Shown here: positions 10,784 to 19,991 of the stretch, piece by piece
Layout of the letters: each line of letters opens with the position of its first letter
Numbering within the stretch: position 1 is the first letter of the stretch
Source of the DNA: Seminavis robusta
Taxonomy: Eukaryota > Bacillariophyta > Bacillariophyceae > Naviculales > Naviculaceae
Length of the DNA: 64,000 nucleotides
Assembly: GCA_903772945.1 (NCBI GenBank)
Contig: CAICTM010000348.1
Coordinates: 1 to 64,000, forward strand
Direction: 5' to 3'
Notes under the pieces: model-generated
What the model was told of the DNA's origin: nothing
Database searches by the model: none
What the model saw: only the letters and a program-made list of their open reading frames with translations
Program-made: the position numbers and the translations under genes

Positions 10784-12145
10784 GAGCTCCTCAACAGGAA
10801 TGGGAAGGAGGGTGTTGGATCCTGCGTCTTCAATCGCGTTGGCGAGGGCTGCTGCTTCGGCGTCCTGATCATCAGCTTCGATCGCCTTGTTGGATGTCAG
10901 GGCTTCCTTCATCTTCTCACAGCCTGTGCGGTGGACAACTCCCTTGTTGTTGACCTCCAAGACCCACTTGGTCGTTTGGTGGTACGGGCAATAGATGTAC
11001 TTCTTGCCATTGACGGTCTTCTGCTGGGGCTCTCCTTCCTTGGGTGCTACAAGTTTCCATGCATACTTGTCATCATCCTTGCCTTGAACTGTCTTCTTTC
11101 CTTCTCCCGCTGCCTTGGCAGGAGGTGGTTTGGCGTTGGTCCTGCCACGAAGCTTGGTGACTTCTGCCTTGAGAGTCATGATCTCCATTTGTTCCTCGGA
11201 CTTCTTCAGCCAGACCTTCCTGTCCTGCATGATCTTGTACTTCTCGAGTGCGATCATCATGAGGTTATCATGTCTTGGCAAGATGAGAGTTCCGTCCTCA
11301 TATGAGTCTCTCTTGGATTCCATGTACTTGGCAAATGCGACGTCAGAGCAGTTGGCATATCCGTCAAACAAATTACCAATCATTGGTGGCACCTGTGCGC
11401 TCCTTGCTTGGAGTTGAGAGATGAGGTCGTCAACCATGGTGTTGAAGACTTCGATGTTGGACTTTGCTGCCTCCATGATATGTTCGAGGTTGTTGAGCTT
11501 CTTGGTTATGATCGTGACGGTTGTAATGGTCTCGACGGATACCATCTTGATCAGCTGGTAAAGCATACATGTACCGTCCTCCTTCATGATTGGGGGTGGT
11601 GCTGCTGCAGCGCCCTGTGCTGCAGCTGCCGCGTTCACGGTGTAGTCGACCTTGCGAGTCGCCAATCGGTCTGCAAGCTTGGACGTGACCGATGCCATGA
11701 TAAGTTTGCGAAGGCAAACCGATGCTTGGTGGAGTCTACCCTGTTGCCTGAGGTAAGTTATCGCGTGATTGGTCACGTTGTCCTTCGACAGGCAGCCATG
11801 CTGGTTGGTGATGTTCCTAACTGTGCCATTGTCATCCGTGATGAGGAGGATTCCAATCCACCCATATGACTCAGCTCTTTGGTAGATCTGACGTAGGAAG
11901 TCACGAAGAAGGTGCTCCTTTCCGTCGTACTTGACAGGGAATGGGGTGATGGAAGCCATGAAGATGCGAAGCCCTGTTGGTGAGGTAAAATCCCATGCGT
12001 TGTTTCCAGCACCAGCAGGGGTGACTGCGAATGGGACTGCTGCTGCAGGTTGCGGCTGTGGTCTGGTGGCATCCAAAACGTTCTGGTTTTGGAGTGCTGC
12101 TGCTACTGCAGCTTGCACGATGGCGGTGATCTGGGCTGCGTCCAT
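10781..12145 (-). CDS. gag: Gag-like capsid protein of element B
   Basis: Gag of about 454 residues from ATG 12145 to UGA at 10781-10783. It shares with A the W-D-F-T-S-P-T-G-L capsid start, the R-A-E-S-Y-G-W segment, the coiled-coil middle and the C-terminal Cys/His cluster (Y-C-P-Y-H ... H-R-T-G-C). As in A, the frame is open and conserved upstream of the first ATG: Y-K-I-S-D-S-S-S and the Arg/Gln-rich helix to about 12310 are similar to A, and the frame stays open into the LTR without an ATG. So the true start is probably upstream, non-AUG or reached by splicing. Confidence 0.87.
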   Translation of the reverse strand: MDAAQITAIVQAAVAAALQNQNVLDATRPQPQPAAAVPFAVTPAGAGNNAWDFTSPTGLRIFMASITPFPVKYDGKEHLLRDFLRQIYQRAESYGWIGILLITDDNGTVRNITNQHGCLSKDNVTNHAITYLRQQGRLHQASVCLRKLIMASVTSKLADRLATRKVDYTVNAAAAAQGAAAAPPPIMKEDGTCMLYQLIKMVSVETITTVTIITKKLNNLEHIMEAAKSNIEVFNTMVDDLISQLQARSAQVPPMIGNLFDGYANCSDVAFAKYMESKRDSYEDGTLILPRHDNLMMIALEKYKIMQDRKVWLKKSEEQMEIMTLKAEVTKLRGRTNAKPPPAKAAGEGKKTVQGKDDDKYAWKLVAPKEGEPQQKTVNGKKYIYCPYHQTTKWVLEVNNKGVVHRTGCEKMKEALTSNKAIEADDQDAEAAALANAIEDAGSNTLLPIPVEEL

Positions 12146-12459
12146 GATTGCTGGCTGTTGTTCTGCTTGCAGCCTTTCTCTCCGTCTCTGTATTCGGTCT
12201 CTCGTTCTTTGCAATTGCCTGCCTGCTTCTTGAATCTGATCAGCTCTTCTTGATGCTCTTTGTTCTCTCTCAGGAGGCTGCTGTTGCTCTTCAGAGCTTG
12301 AATCCGAAATCTTGTATGTGATTCCTTCGAGATCTCGAATGGAATTGTGCTTGTGCTTGGTATCTAAAGAATTGCAGGCACTTGGGTCTATAGACCTATA
12401 CTCACGAGGTGCTCCTAGACAATGTAAGTGAAGGAGCTGCTCGAAGCATGTAGCATAAT

Positions 12460-12473
12460 GCGCAGAGGAAGCG
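12460..12473 (-). promoter_or_regulatory. Primer-binding site of element B
   Basis: GCGCAGAGGAAGCG on the window strand abuts the 5' LTR, identical to the site in element A and resembling the D-arm of initiator tRNA-Met. The order tRNA-like sequence then LTR on this strand is what primer extension into the LTR requires. Confidence 0.55.
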
Positions 12474-12646
12474 TGAGGGTTTTTGCTACATTGTGAGCTA
12501 TTTTACTCTATCCTATACCTATTCTCAACTGTTTGCCTGTTCATATTTCAATCTCCATCAGTTGAGGCAGCACCACTGCTGTCAGGGTTGGAAGCATGCT
12601 GACCTTCTAGATTGTTCAGGATCTTATGATCCCTCACTATCTCACA
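12474..12646 (-). repeat. 5' LTR of element B
   Basis: 173 bp, identical by eye to the 3' LTR. On the element strand it starts TGTGAGATAGTG and ends CCCTCA. GCTGAC follows at 12647-12652 as target duplication. Confidence 0.92.
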
Positions 12647-12695
12647 GCTGACTGTTCAGGTTGTTGAGGATATCATGATCCCTCACAATCTCACA
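12647..12695 (-). repeat. 5' LTR of element A, second part
   Basis: After the GCTGAC duplication the sequence resumes TGTTCAGGTTGTTGAGG and ends ...CTCACA, matching the outer end of B's LTR with differences. This completes the split LTR begun at 4629. Confidence 0.85.
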
Positions 12696-12835
12696 AACTG
12701 GTCTTCCAAGAGCGGTTTGATGGCCTTCGTCTTGACAGCCATTTCACGAGAAGAACCTAGCTGGCAATCAAAGAAGCGCCCATCAAGAGTTTCAAAGCGA
12801 ATGTTCACTTTCTCGTTGTTGCTGCTGCTGCTCAT
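12696..12835 (-). pseudogene. SKP1/POZ-like gene 5' fragment split by element A
   Basis: From ATG 12835, 46 codons run with no stop until the LTR of element A. The peptide starts M-S-S-S-S-N-N-E-K-V, then a beta-strand-like R-F-E-T-L-D-G, and ends K-P-L-L-E-D-Q-F. This resembles the N-terminal POZ fold of SKP1 proteins (E-K-V ... S-S-D-G ... M-L-E-D), the adaptor of SCF ubiquitin ligases, but similarity is short and the reading is tentative. The element enters in codon 47; the rest of the gene would lie left of A, outside the window. If correct, A disrupted a host gene. Confidence 0.4.
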
Positions 12836-13198
12836 CGTTGCTTGCCTTCACCTTTCACAGTTGCTCTTCCACGAAAAATGTTTGATTTGTTTGCTGTTTC
12901 TGGTTTCAGAGAATGCACGCGCACTTGCTCGCAGGGGCAAAACCAATGACAGGAACAGTCCGCGTGTAGAAATGCTCCAATCTGAAACGAATAGCTACCG
13001 GTACCGGTGCTATAGTGGCACAACTGAGAGGGTATTGTATCAATTCTGAATAAAGCAATTTGACATGTAGCCACGTGCTTGAACTATGGAAGGTTCCTCC
13101 AAGTTCTCTCGACTACCGGTACGCTTGTGAGTCTTCCTTAGAGATTACATAAAATCATATAGCTAGACTATCGTATGCCAATCAAAAACTTTAGCGAG
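12836..13198. other. Intergenic, upstream of split SKP1-like fragment
   Basis: AT-rich sequence with ACCGGTACCGG-type palindromes near 13000. No convincing gene is seen. It likely holds the promoter of the fragment at 12835 and the 3' end region of the next gene. Confidence 0.4.
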
Positions 13199-15238
13199 CT
13201 AGTAGAGCCGTTCTTCTCGGAAAGAGGAGCACCAAATGCTGGGTGTCTCGCGCAACAAGCCGTAAACGTATACGTGTGCCGCGACAGTATCGTCGTGCCG
13301 CTGAGGAACACCCAGCAGCAGTTGGATCAACTTGGAGACGGGCGTTTGCGGATTGCGACACGTGGCTCTCCCCAGTGCATTCAATGTCAAATAGTAGTAT
13401 AGTTTGGGATTGTTGGCATGAACAGTAATGTCCAACCGCTGGAGAGTGGCATTGTGATGCTGTAACAGATCCAGCCAGATGGGGTCGGTTGTCTTGTAGA
13501 ATGTAGAGTCGCGCACAAACAATTGTTGGAGTGTGGTGTTGCGTTGTAAAGCCGTGGCGAGCCGTGCATGGTCGGTTTCGTAGCCCACCATGGTCAATTC
13601 TTGGAGACTTGGTGCTTGTTGTACGAGCTCGACCAAGGCATTCGTCAGGATCGGGGATTCCTTGCTCGGATCCCCGCAATTTTTACCATCCCATGGGTTG
13701 GATGTAAGACAGAGTGATTTCAGTTGTGGCAGCTTGCCGAGACCTCGTAATATCGGACTCAATACCAAGTACGACCCCTTTCCGGGATTGCGCAAATTCA
13801 AATGTCGGAGATGACTGTTGATTGGTCTTTCGTCGTCGTTCAAGTTCAAATCAATGTGCGTGTTGCTGCTGTTGAGTAGTTTCAGATCAAACAAGTTTAG
13901 GGTCGTGGGAGTAGCGTCACCGAGAAGATATTCGAGTAGGCATGGAACGTCGGGAAGGCATAGACCGGTGATCTGTACCTCTTGGAGCTGGTTCGTGTTT
14001 TGCCGATGATTGAGCCTGATACCATTGGCCAATGCGTCCAGCAGTGATGCATGGTGATGAGGATGATTGTCGTCTGTATCACCATGCTGATTTGCTGATG
14101 GGCTTGTCTCGTCCCATTCACACGGGTCCAGTTTCAAGCGGCCCGTTAACGTCTGTATCAAAAAATTGCTAAAGAGTTTCCGTACGTGTGGTTGACCTCG
14201 AGAGATTTGATGGTACGGCAAAGTCAAATGACACTTGATTGCCGCCACTTTGGTTGGAGACACGGTAGAAGGACGCATCGATGGAAAATGGCGCAAGAAC
14301 ACGTCCAGACCATCATCCGTCCACCCGTCACATTCGAGTGTCACTGACTGGAACTGTGGCAAGACGACTGCCAAGATATCTTGGGCTGTCTGTGCATCGA
14401 TCAAATTGCCGGTTGGATTGACTACTGCTTCCTCCTCGTTGGTGCAATCCCACAAGGACAAGACAAGTTCTTGTGCATTGTGACTGCGTGGCAAACTGAA
14501 TCGTAGTCGATTTATCAAGAGCTGTTTGACGTTTCGGTGCGCCTGGTAGGCAATGGCGGTTCCCAGAGGAATACTCCCACAGTTGTCCTTGTGACACCCA
14601 TCACAAATGGCCGGATAGAGATCAATCAACTGTTGCACAAATTCATGATTGTCACTTTGGTGTTGCAGAGCCAGAGATAACGGATAGTTTCCCAGTATAT
14701 CAAAACAGGAGAGTACGTCGGGGCCACCTTGGCGTGCCACTTCCAGAATGGCGTCGTCACGAATCCAATAGGAATGGTGGGGATTGACTCGGTTCCTTTG
14801 GTAACGATGCAAGGCAAAATGAAGTGGCGGATGGCCGGTATCCCGTCGACACGTGAGTTGCTCCCTGTTCCAACGGCAGACGCGGGCAATCATTTGTTCC
14901 GTGGCACCCGCCATCAACAGCAGATTGAGAGGAATGTAGTGGGCGACAATGTCATCCTCATCGGCACGGTATGACTCGGGAAACAGATCCAGGCAGAAGT
15001 CGTTCTGTCCTTCTAGCACTTCCAGGGCTTGCTCGAGTAACTGGATGTGGCGTTCGGATCCTTCATCATTATTGCTACTACTATCAATGATGGGAGTAGA
15101 AGTAGCTACCCGTTCCTCTTCAGCATTGGCAATGTCCACATCGTCGCCTTGGCGAAGTTCGAACAACGCCTGAAAGATATTCTCCAGTCTCTCTCGATCA
15201 GTCCTTCTCTGCTTCTCTCGATCATAGAAGAGGCTCAT
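13199..15238 (-). CDS. Ankyrin-like plus leucine-rich-repeat protein
   Basis: One exon. The start chosen is ATG 15238 (M-S-L-F-Y-D-R-E-K), because codons upstream give an unrelated hydrophobic extension; the product has about 679 residues. Residues about 100-260 hold ankyrin-like units (P-L-H-F-A-L, P-L-S-L-A-L, P-L-G-T-A-I at intervals), common in diatom ankyrin proteins. The C-terminal half has irregular leucine-rich repeats (L-R-H-L-N-L-R, L-K-S-L-C-L-T-S-N, L-Q-E-L-T-M-V) of the RNase-inhibitor-like style. No enzymatic motif or membrane segment is visible. A role as a binding scaffold is inferred from the repeats; specific function unknown. Confidence 0.8.
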   Translation of the reverse strand: MSLFYDREKQRRTDRERLENIFQALFELRQGDDVDIANAEEERVATSTPIIDSSSNNDEGSERHIQLLEQALEVLEGQNDFCLDLFPESYRADEDDIVAHYIPLNLLLMAGATEQMIARVCRWNREQLTCRRDTGHPPLHFALHRYQRNRVNPHHSYWIRDDAILEVARQGGPDVLSCFDILGNYPLSLALQHQSDNHEFVQQLIDLYPAICDGCHKDNCGSIPLGTAIAYQAHRNVKQLLINRLRFSLPRSHNAQELVLSLWDCTNEEEAVVNPTGNLIDAQTAQDILAVVLPQFQSVTLECDGWTDDGLDVFLRHFPSMRPSTVSPTKVAAIKCHLTLPYHQISRGQPHVRKLFSNFLIQTLTGRLKLDPCEWDETSPSANQHGDTDDNHPHHHASLLDALANGIRLNHRQNTNQLQEVQITGLCLPDVPCLLEYLLGDATPTTLNLFDLKLLNSSNTHIDLNLNDDERPINSHLRHLNLRNPGKGSYLVLSPILRGLGKLPQLKSLCLTSNPWDGKNCGDPSKESPILTNALVELVQQAPSLQELTMVGYETDHARLATALQRNTTLQQLFVRDSTFYKTTDPIWLDLLQHHNATLQRLDITVHANNPKLYYYLTLNALGRATCRNPQTPVSKLIQLLLGVPQRHDDTVAAHVYVYGLLRETPSIWCSSFREERLY

Positions 15239-15867
15239 GGTACCCAACAAACGAAATATGATACCTGTACGATACAATACCACAAACCACAATACCGGTA
15301 CACACTGTAGCAAAGAAGGAGGCCAGACCTTTCTTCTCACAAGATCTCGGGTGTCGTCAAGGAGAGCATAATGCAGCAGAGCGGCTTATTTAGTAAAGGA
15401 ATAGCACGGGCCAAAAGGGTGAGGCAACGGTGGACTGGCATTGTGAGGACTTGCGGTGTCATCTCTGCTTGTGTCACCCTCCCAGCTCCATTACCTAAGA
15501 GGTTGCTCCTGCGGTAGTCTAGATAGTTGGAGGTGGCCAAGTTTTGATGGCTTGCACTTCACTCTTGTGCGACTCGACTTCTCGATAACTGCCAACAGAG
15601 CAGCTCACCCAGCAAGCAAAAGTAGACTACTCAAAAAGCAAAGGTTTTTGCCACCAAGTCACAGACAATACGGTTGCTACTAGGTTATAGGCTAGCGCAG
15701 TTCGGGGTAGCTAAGCTTGTCCCCGTGGACTGGCGAAGCTAATCGATGCAGGTGTAATTTTAAAGGATTCACGTATTTGACACCATAGGACCGCGCGAAT
15801 GGTTTGCAGATTGTTCTACTGGAAGGGGTTCGGACGACTTCAAAACGAAGCACAAACATCAACTCAC
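15239..15867. other. Intergenic, no gene seen
   Basis: Lies between the start of the ankyrin/LRR gene and the 3' end of the first hydrolase gene. Only short frames occur, none with codon pattern or motifs. Confidence 0.4.
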
Positions 15868-17014
15868 TCAGGCAACAATCCAAGCTAAGGTAGCTGCCGC
15901 AGCCATCCAAGACCAAGGTGCTTTGCGGACAGAAACGATTCCCGCAGATGCAGCTTGTTCGGCTTCCTTGGCCTCCGTCTCCTCGGGATCATTCTTTTCC
16001 ACCTTTTCATCTTGTGAATTCTCGTGGAATGTTGGCTCTGGTGGGTCCACTCGTGTGGGCAGCTCAACACCAGTACGGGATGCCACATGAGCAAAGGCAG
16101 CAGCAGTAAGATCCCAAACAATGCTGGAAGGGACCAGTGGCTCTCCATCAGTCTGACCAAGCAACTCAAAGCGTTCTGAAGCATCATATGCTCCAAATGA
16201 AGCATGGCTGGCACCATAGATATCCATAAATTCTGTTTCTGGAGATAGATAGATCGTGTTTTGTTCCCAACGTGTCATGTTCAATACTCCATCCAATGAT
16301 CCGGTCAATGATGCCATGGGCAAACTGCTGTTGGAGTAGTCGATATCACCACAGCCCAATTGTTGAATGTCAGCAGCCACCATCACAAGCCCAGCTGCGG
16401 CATCATCACCAGCTTCCATTCGCTGCCACATGTCACTGTTAATTGTTTGAGTTTGATGATACATTCCTGTACAGTGAGCGATGCCTGAAAGTTCTGCAAG
16501 ATATCTCAAGGCGTTTTTCAATGGCTTACCTCATGGCAGCAATTCCTCCAAAGGAATGTCCTGCTAACACCCACTTTTCCACATCCGGAAATTCAGCTTT
16601 AGCCAAGTCCAAACGTCCAGAATCACAAAGTCCAAACGAAAAGGCTCGATCGCCTTCAAAAATGGGCATCACGGTAGGAATTCCATAGCGGTCTGCAACA
16701 ATGTCGGCAATTGGAGCATAACCACGGGGATCAACCAGCCCACCATTGTAAAAGATCATTCCAACCTTGCTGGGTTCAGGGAAGAGAGTTGGGGAGACGG
16801 TAAAGGGGATCTGACAACGATTACCATCAACAGTGCAGTTTCCTGCTGCAGCAATGGCTCTGGCCTCATCTATGACAGCATCATCGCGATATGGTTCAGG
16901 AGTGGCCTCTAACGCAATAGGTAAGGGTGGGGAAGTGTAGTCCGGAAGTGCCTGAAGCTCCCGTTCTCCTGCTGCAGACAACAGGAACTTCTCGAGCAAA
17001 TCCAAACCGCTCAT
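15868..17014 (-). CDS. Alpha/beta hydrolase with C-terminal tail anchor
   Basis: Two exons, 16530-17014 and 15868-16435, with a 94-nt GT-AG intron (16436-16529) splitting the codon after A-A-M. The product has about 350 residues of the Abhydrolase_5 type. The nucleophile elbow is G-H-S-F-G-G, preceded by a strand and an R-Y-G-I-P-T-V motif; the likely catalytic His is in G-A-S-H-A-S-F-G. The C-terminus is an acidic linker (Asp/Glu/Lys-rich) followed by a hydrophobic end (M-A-A-A-A-T-L-A-W-I-V-A), suggesting a tail-anchored or membrane-associated enzyme. Substrate unknown. A divergent paralogue lies 1.5 kb away on the other strand with the intron in the same place. Confidence 0.88.
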
Positions 17015-18535
17015 GTTGTTGTTTGTTTTATCAGATCTGTAGCGACAGGGGATATTTGGGTTTTGAAACTATGTGCTTTTGGGGCTTTGTTGTTTGGTCT
17101 ATGGGCCTTAAAAACCATCTATTTTGCTATCTAGCTGCGTACTAGTAGCTGAGTCACTGGCAAGTCTTCGGCAGCACTAGCTAGGATACGAAGTTTAAAG
17201 TTGACGTCAGACGCTGATGAAGCAGAAGGAGGAAACCAACACACGAACGCAGTGCGGGTTCCCATCCGAAGCTTAGCCACCGGTACAAAAAGAAAGCAAG
17301 TCCGCGAAAACTGTGAGACAAGCTACATGTACTAGCTAGTACTGTACAGCTGTATCCGGAATCCGGATGCTGTAGGTCTAGCTAGTCGTCAAGATTTGTC
17401 TCAACATGTTTGTCGTCCTGCGCGAAACGAGGAAAAATCCTTTCTGCTCACATGAACAATCTTTCTGCACCCCAAATCATGCCTTGGCCCCATCGACTCT
17501 GCTGATTCTTCCCATGCTTCTACTCCTTCTGATCCCATTTCGCCCCGTCAGTGTACCAGACCATGAAGCGATCTTTCTGCACCCCCACATCATGCCTTGG
17601 CCCCTTCGACTATGCTGATTCTTCCCATGCTCCTACCGGTACTCCCTCTGATGGATTGAAACCCCCATCAATCTTGACAAAGAGAAGCTCCCTCTTGGCA
17701 TACCTTGTAATCCTCTCGGAAGAGAGAGCCAAAAGCGGAACATTCCTTTGAGCCGGACCTTGTGACCAGCAGAAGAATTGCACAAAGCAGAGCAGGGTGG
17801 AGTAGTAGGTAGTAACTCAGGAACCATGTGCAACGATACATGGTACTGTACACCTCTCCCAACCTCGTCATCATACCCAGGGCTCTACCGATACGCTGTA
17901 GAGTACCATACCCAGTGCGTGTCATCCCCATCATTCTGTTATACCATACTGAGAGGGATGATGAGAAGGGATATGGGAAAACGAGTGGGAGAGTGGAGTC
18001 GAGTCGTAATAGCGCGGTTGGAGGTGGTGGCCAAAGTGGCATTCTCAGGAAGGTGGGGTAATCCAGCCTCAGTTACTGTTGGTTTCGCTAAAAACTGTCA
18101 CAAAACCATACTGAAAGGGAGGATGAGATACAATCGCAACACTCACAATCGCTACCTCAGCACCTTCATCGTCTAGAGCTAGCTAGTAGAGGGATGTAGA
18201 AAAACGAGGGTTTGCTTAATAAAAAGCCTAGTACCTGGTAGTAGCCCAGCCTGGCTTTCGTAGCACCTAATACTCGAAGCCCGGTTGTAGTGTGTGGCAG
18301 TCCAGGCATTTTCAGCAAGGTGGGGTAAGCCAACCCCCAGCAGTGGCTTCAGATTGTTCCCCAAGTGCCGCCGTCGCAAAAAGCTCCGTCGTTGCCACTG
18401 CAGAAGAGAATCAAAGGATGGGTCAAAGAGCGACAGAAGAGAATACAGCTGATTGAATAATGCACCCATCGTACTGGGCATCGGCATCAAATCGGTAGGA
18501 TCCCAGTGGTCACCTTCGAAAAAGAACACAATCCA
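17015..18535. other. Divergent intergenic region between hydrolase paralogues
   Basis: 1.5 kb without a convincing gene. It holds a duplicated block (17459-17535 and 17571-17655), many GTAC/CTAG-rich tracts, and repeated ATACTGA(A/G)AGGGA segments near 17945 and 18108. It may contain both promoters. Confidence 0.5.
17459..17655. repeat. Two-copy direct repeat, period 112 bp
   Basis: Copies start ATCTTTCTGCACCCC and share ATCATGCCTTGGCCCC, TGCTGATTCTTCCCATGC and a closing CTCC(T/C)TCTGAT. They differ at scattered positions. Function unknown. Confidence 0.75.
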
Positions 18536-19569
18536 ATGAGTAACTTGGATCTTCTCTTTTTGGCGACAGGCGAGCAGCAGCTCCATTCCCTACAAGGTTA
18601 CACATCCCCACCCTTGCCCATTGCGTTAGAGGCCACTCCTGAACCATATCGCGATGATGCTGTCATAGATGAGGCCAGAGCCATTGCTGCAGCCGGATCA
18701 TGCTCTGCTAATGGCAATCGGTGCCAAATTCCTTTTACCGTCTCCCCAGATCTCTTCCCCGAACCCAGCAAGGTTGGAATGATATTTTACACTGGAGCAC
18801 TTGTGGATCCCCGAAGCTACGCTCCTATAGCAGATATTGTGGCCAACCGCTATGGAATTCCAGCAGTGGTTCCCATTTTTGCAGGCGATCGAGCCTTTCT
18901 GTTTGGACTTTGTGATTCTGGACGTTTGGACTTGGCGAAAGCAGAGTTTCCGGATGTAGAAAAGTGGGTCCTGGCTGGACATTCCTTGGGTGGCATTGCT
19001 GCCATGAGGTAAGCAACAAACGGAGTAATCAGCATCTATGTCACAAAAGATTATTATCATGGGAAACTCAAACAATTAACAGTGACATGTGGCAGCGAAT
19101 GGAAGCTGGAGATGATGCCGCGGCTGGGCTTGTAATGTTGGCTGCGGATGTTCGACGTGACTTGGGCTGTGGTGCTACTGACTACTCCAATAGCAGTTTG
19201 CCCATGGCATCTTTGATTGGATCATTGGATGGATTGATGGACAGGACGCAATGGGAAGAACATTCCATGTATGCTTCTCCAGAGACCTTTGTTATGGATA
19301 TCTATGGTGCTGCACATGCTTCCTTTGGAGCATATGATGATTCAGCGCGGTTTGACTTGCTTGGCCAGACCGATGGAAAACCGCTTGTTCCTTCCAATAT
19401 TGTTTGGGATCTTGCTGCTGCTGCCATTGCTCATGTGGCGGCTCGTACTGGTGTAGACCTTCCAGAGAGAGTGGAACCTCCAGATCTCCATGAGGAAGCT
19501 TTCCTTGAACAATGGCCAAGAGCAGTCCTGAGGAGGTTGCTAAGGAAGGTACTGTGGCTTCCGTGGTAG
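18536..19569 (+). CDS. Alpha/beta hydrolase paralogue with altered C-terminus
   Basis: Two exons, 18536-19008 and 19083-19569, with a 74-nt intron at the same codon as the paralogue at 15868. ATG 18536 (M-S-N-L-D-L-L) matches the paralogue start. Catalytic elements are kept: G-H-S-L-G-G and G-A-A-H-A-S-F-G. The core is highly similar, but after about residue 290 the proteins diverge. Here the chain ends in a basic stretch (R-A-V-L-R-R-L-L-R-K), while a different frame from about 19510 encodes an acidic tail like the paralogue's (S-P-E-E-V-A-K-E). A frameshift therefore probably replaced the acidic tail. The tail anchor is absent, so location may differ. Confidence 0.87.
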
Positions 19570-19991
19570 CTTGAGCGTGCTAGCTACAGTGTAGTTCATA
19601 CGAATATTTATTTCGGGGGATTGCAGCCTCTTGCAAGCTTGATTGCCAAACGGAAAAATTTGCGACAAGATTTACAATAGAATGGTAGCGTCTCTTGGAT
19701 CTCCTAACTAAGTTGCGCAAAGGAATTGGTAGATTGAAGAATGCACTACGGTAGCTCGTGAGATGCATAATGTATGATAGTGATCTTTCCGCGCCTCTGT
19801 TCCGTAAAAGATTCAAAATTATTTGGGCCAGCCAAGTACACGCTGTAGAAAGTCAAAGATTAAAAAGCATTAGAGCTGTCCCTGCCCACAGTGACCTCTG
19901 CGCTCGGTCAAAGACAAAGATCCAACACGAGCACTTTTTCTCTGTCACCCGTTGCTGCTTCTATTTCGACATCCATCATCATCCATCCACC
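19570..19991. other. Intergenic, upstream of prolidase
   Basis: No gene recognised. The frame of prolidase extends upstream but without similarity to the family, so it was treated as 5' leader. Confidence 0.4.

Larger units (their letters stand above)
4782..12646 (-). mobile_element. Complete copia-type LTR retrotransposon B, nested in A
   Basis: This minus-strand Ty1/copia element has 173-bp LTRs at 12474-12646 (5') and 4782-4954 (3') that read identically by eye, each TG...CA bounded. The 6-bp sequence GCTGAC flanks both ends (4776-4781 and 12647-12652). It carries gag, protease, HHCC/DDE integrase, RT with YVDD and RNase H in copia order. An 872-bp inverted-repeat element interrupts pol; without it B is about 6.99 kb. 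Identical LTRs indicate a very recent insertion, yet pol shows four single-base frame breaks, which is hard to reconcile unless some are sequencing errors or B was mobilised by another copy. B sits inside the 5' LTR of A. Confidence 0.93.

Noticed and set aside
12460-12480. Partial initiator tRNA gene
   Set aside because: Only the D-arm-like 14 bases match and they abut the LTR in both elements, which fits a primer-binding site rather than a gene.
15239-15340. Hydrophobic N-terminal extension of the ankyrin/LRR protein as a signal peptide
   Set aside because: The extension precedes a plausible internal ATG and looks like translated 5' leader; the rest of the protein has no secretory features.
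19758-19991. N-terminal extension of prolidase
   Set aside because: Open but starts far upstream and shows no prolidase similarity; the ATG at 19992 follows a good CCACC context and matches the family start.
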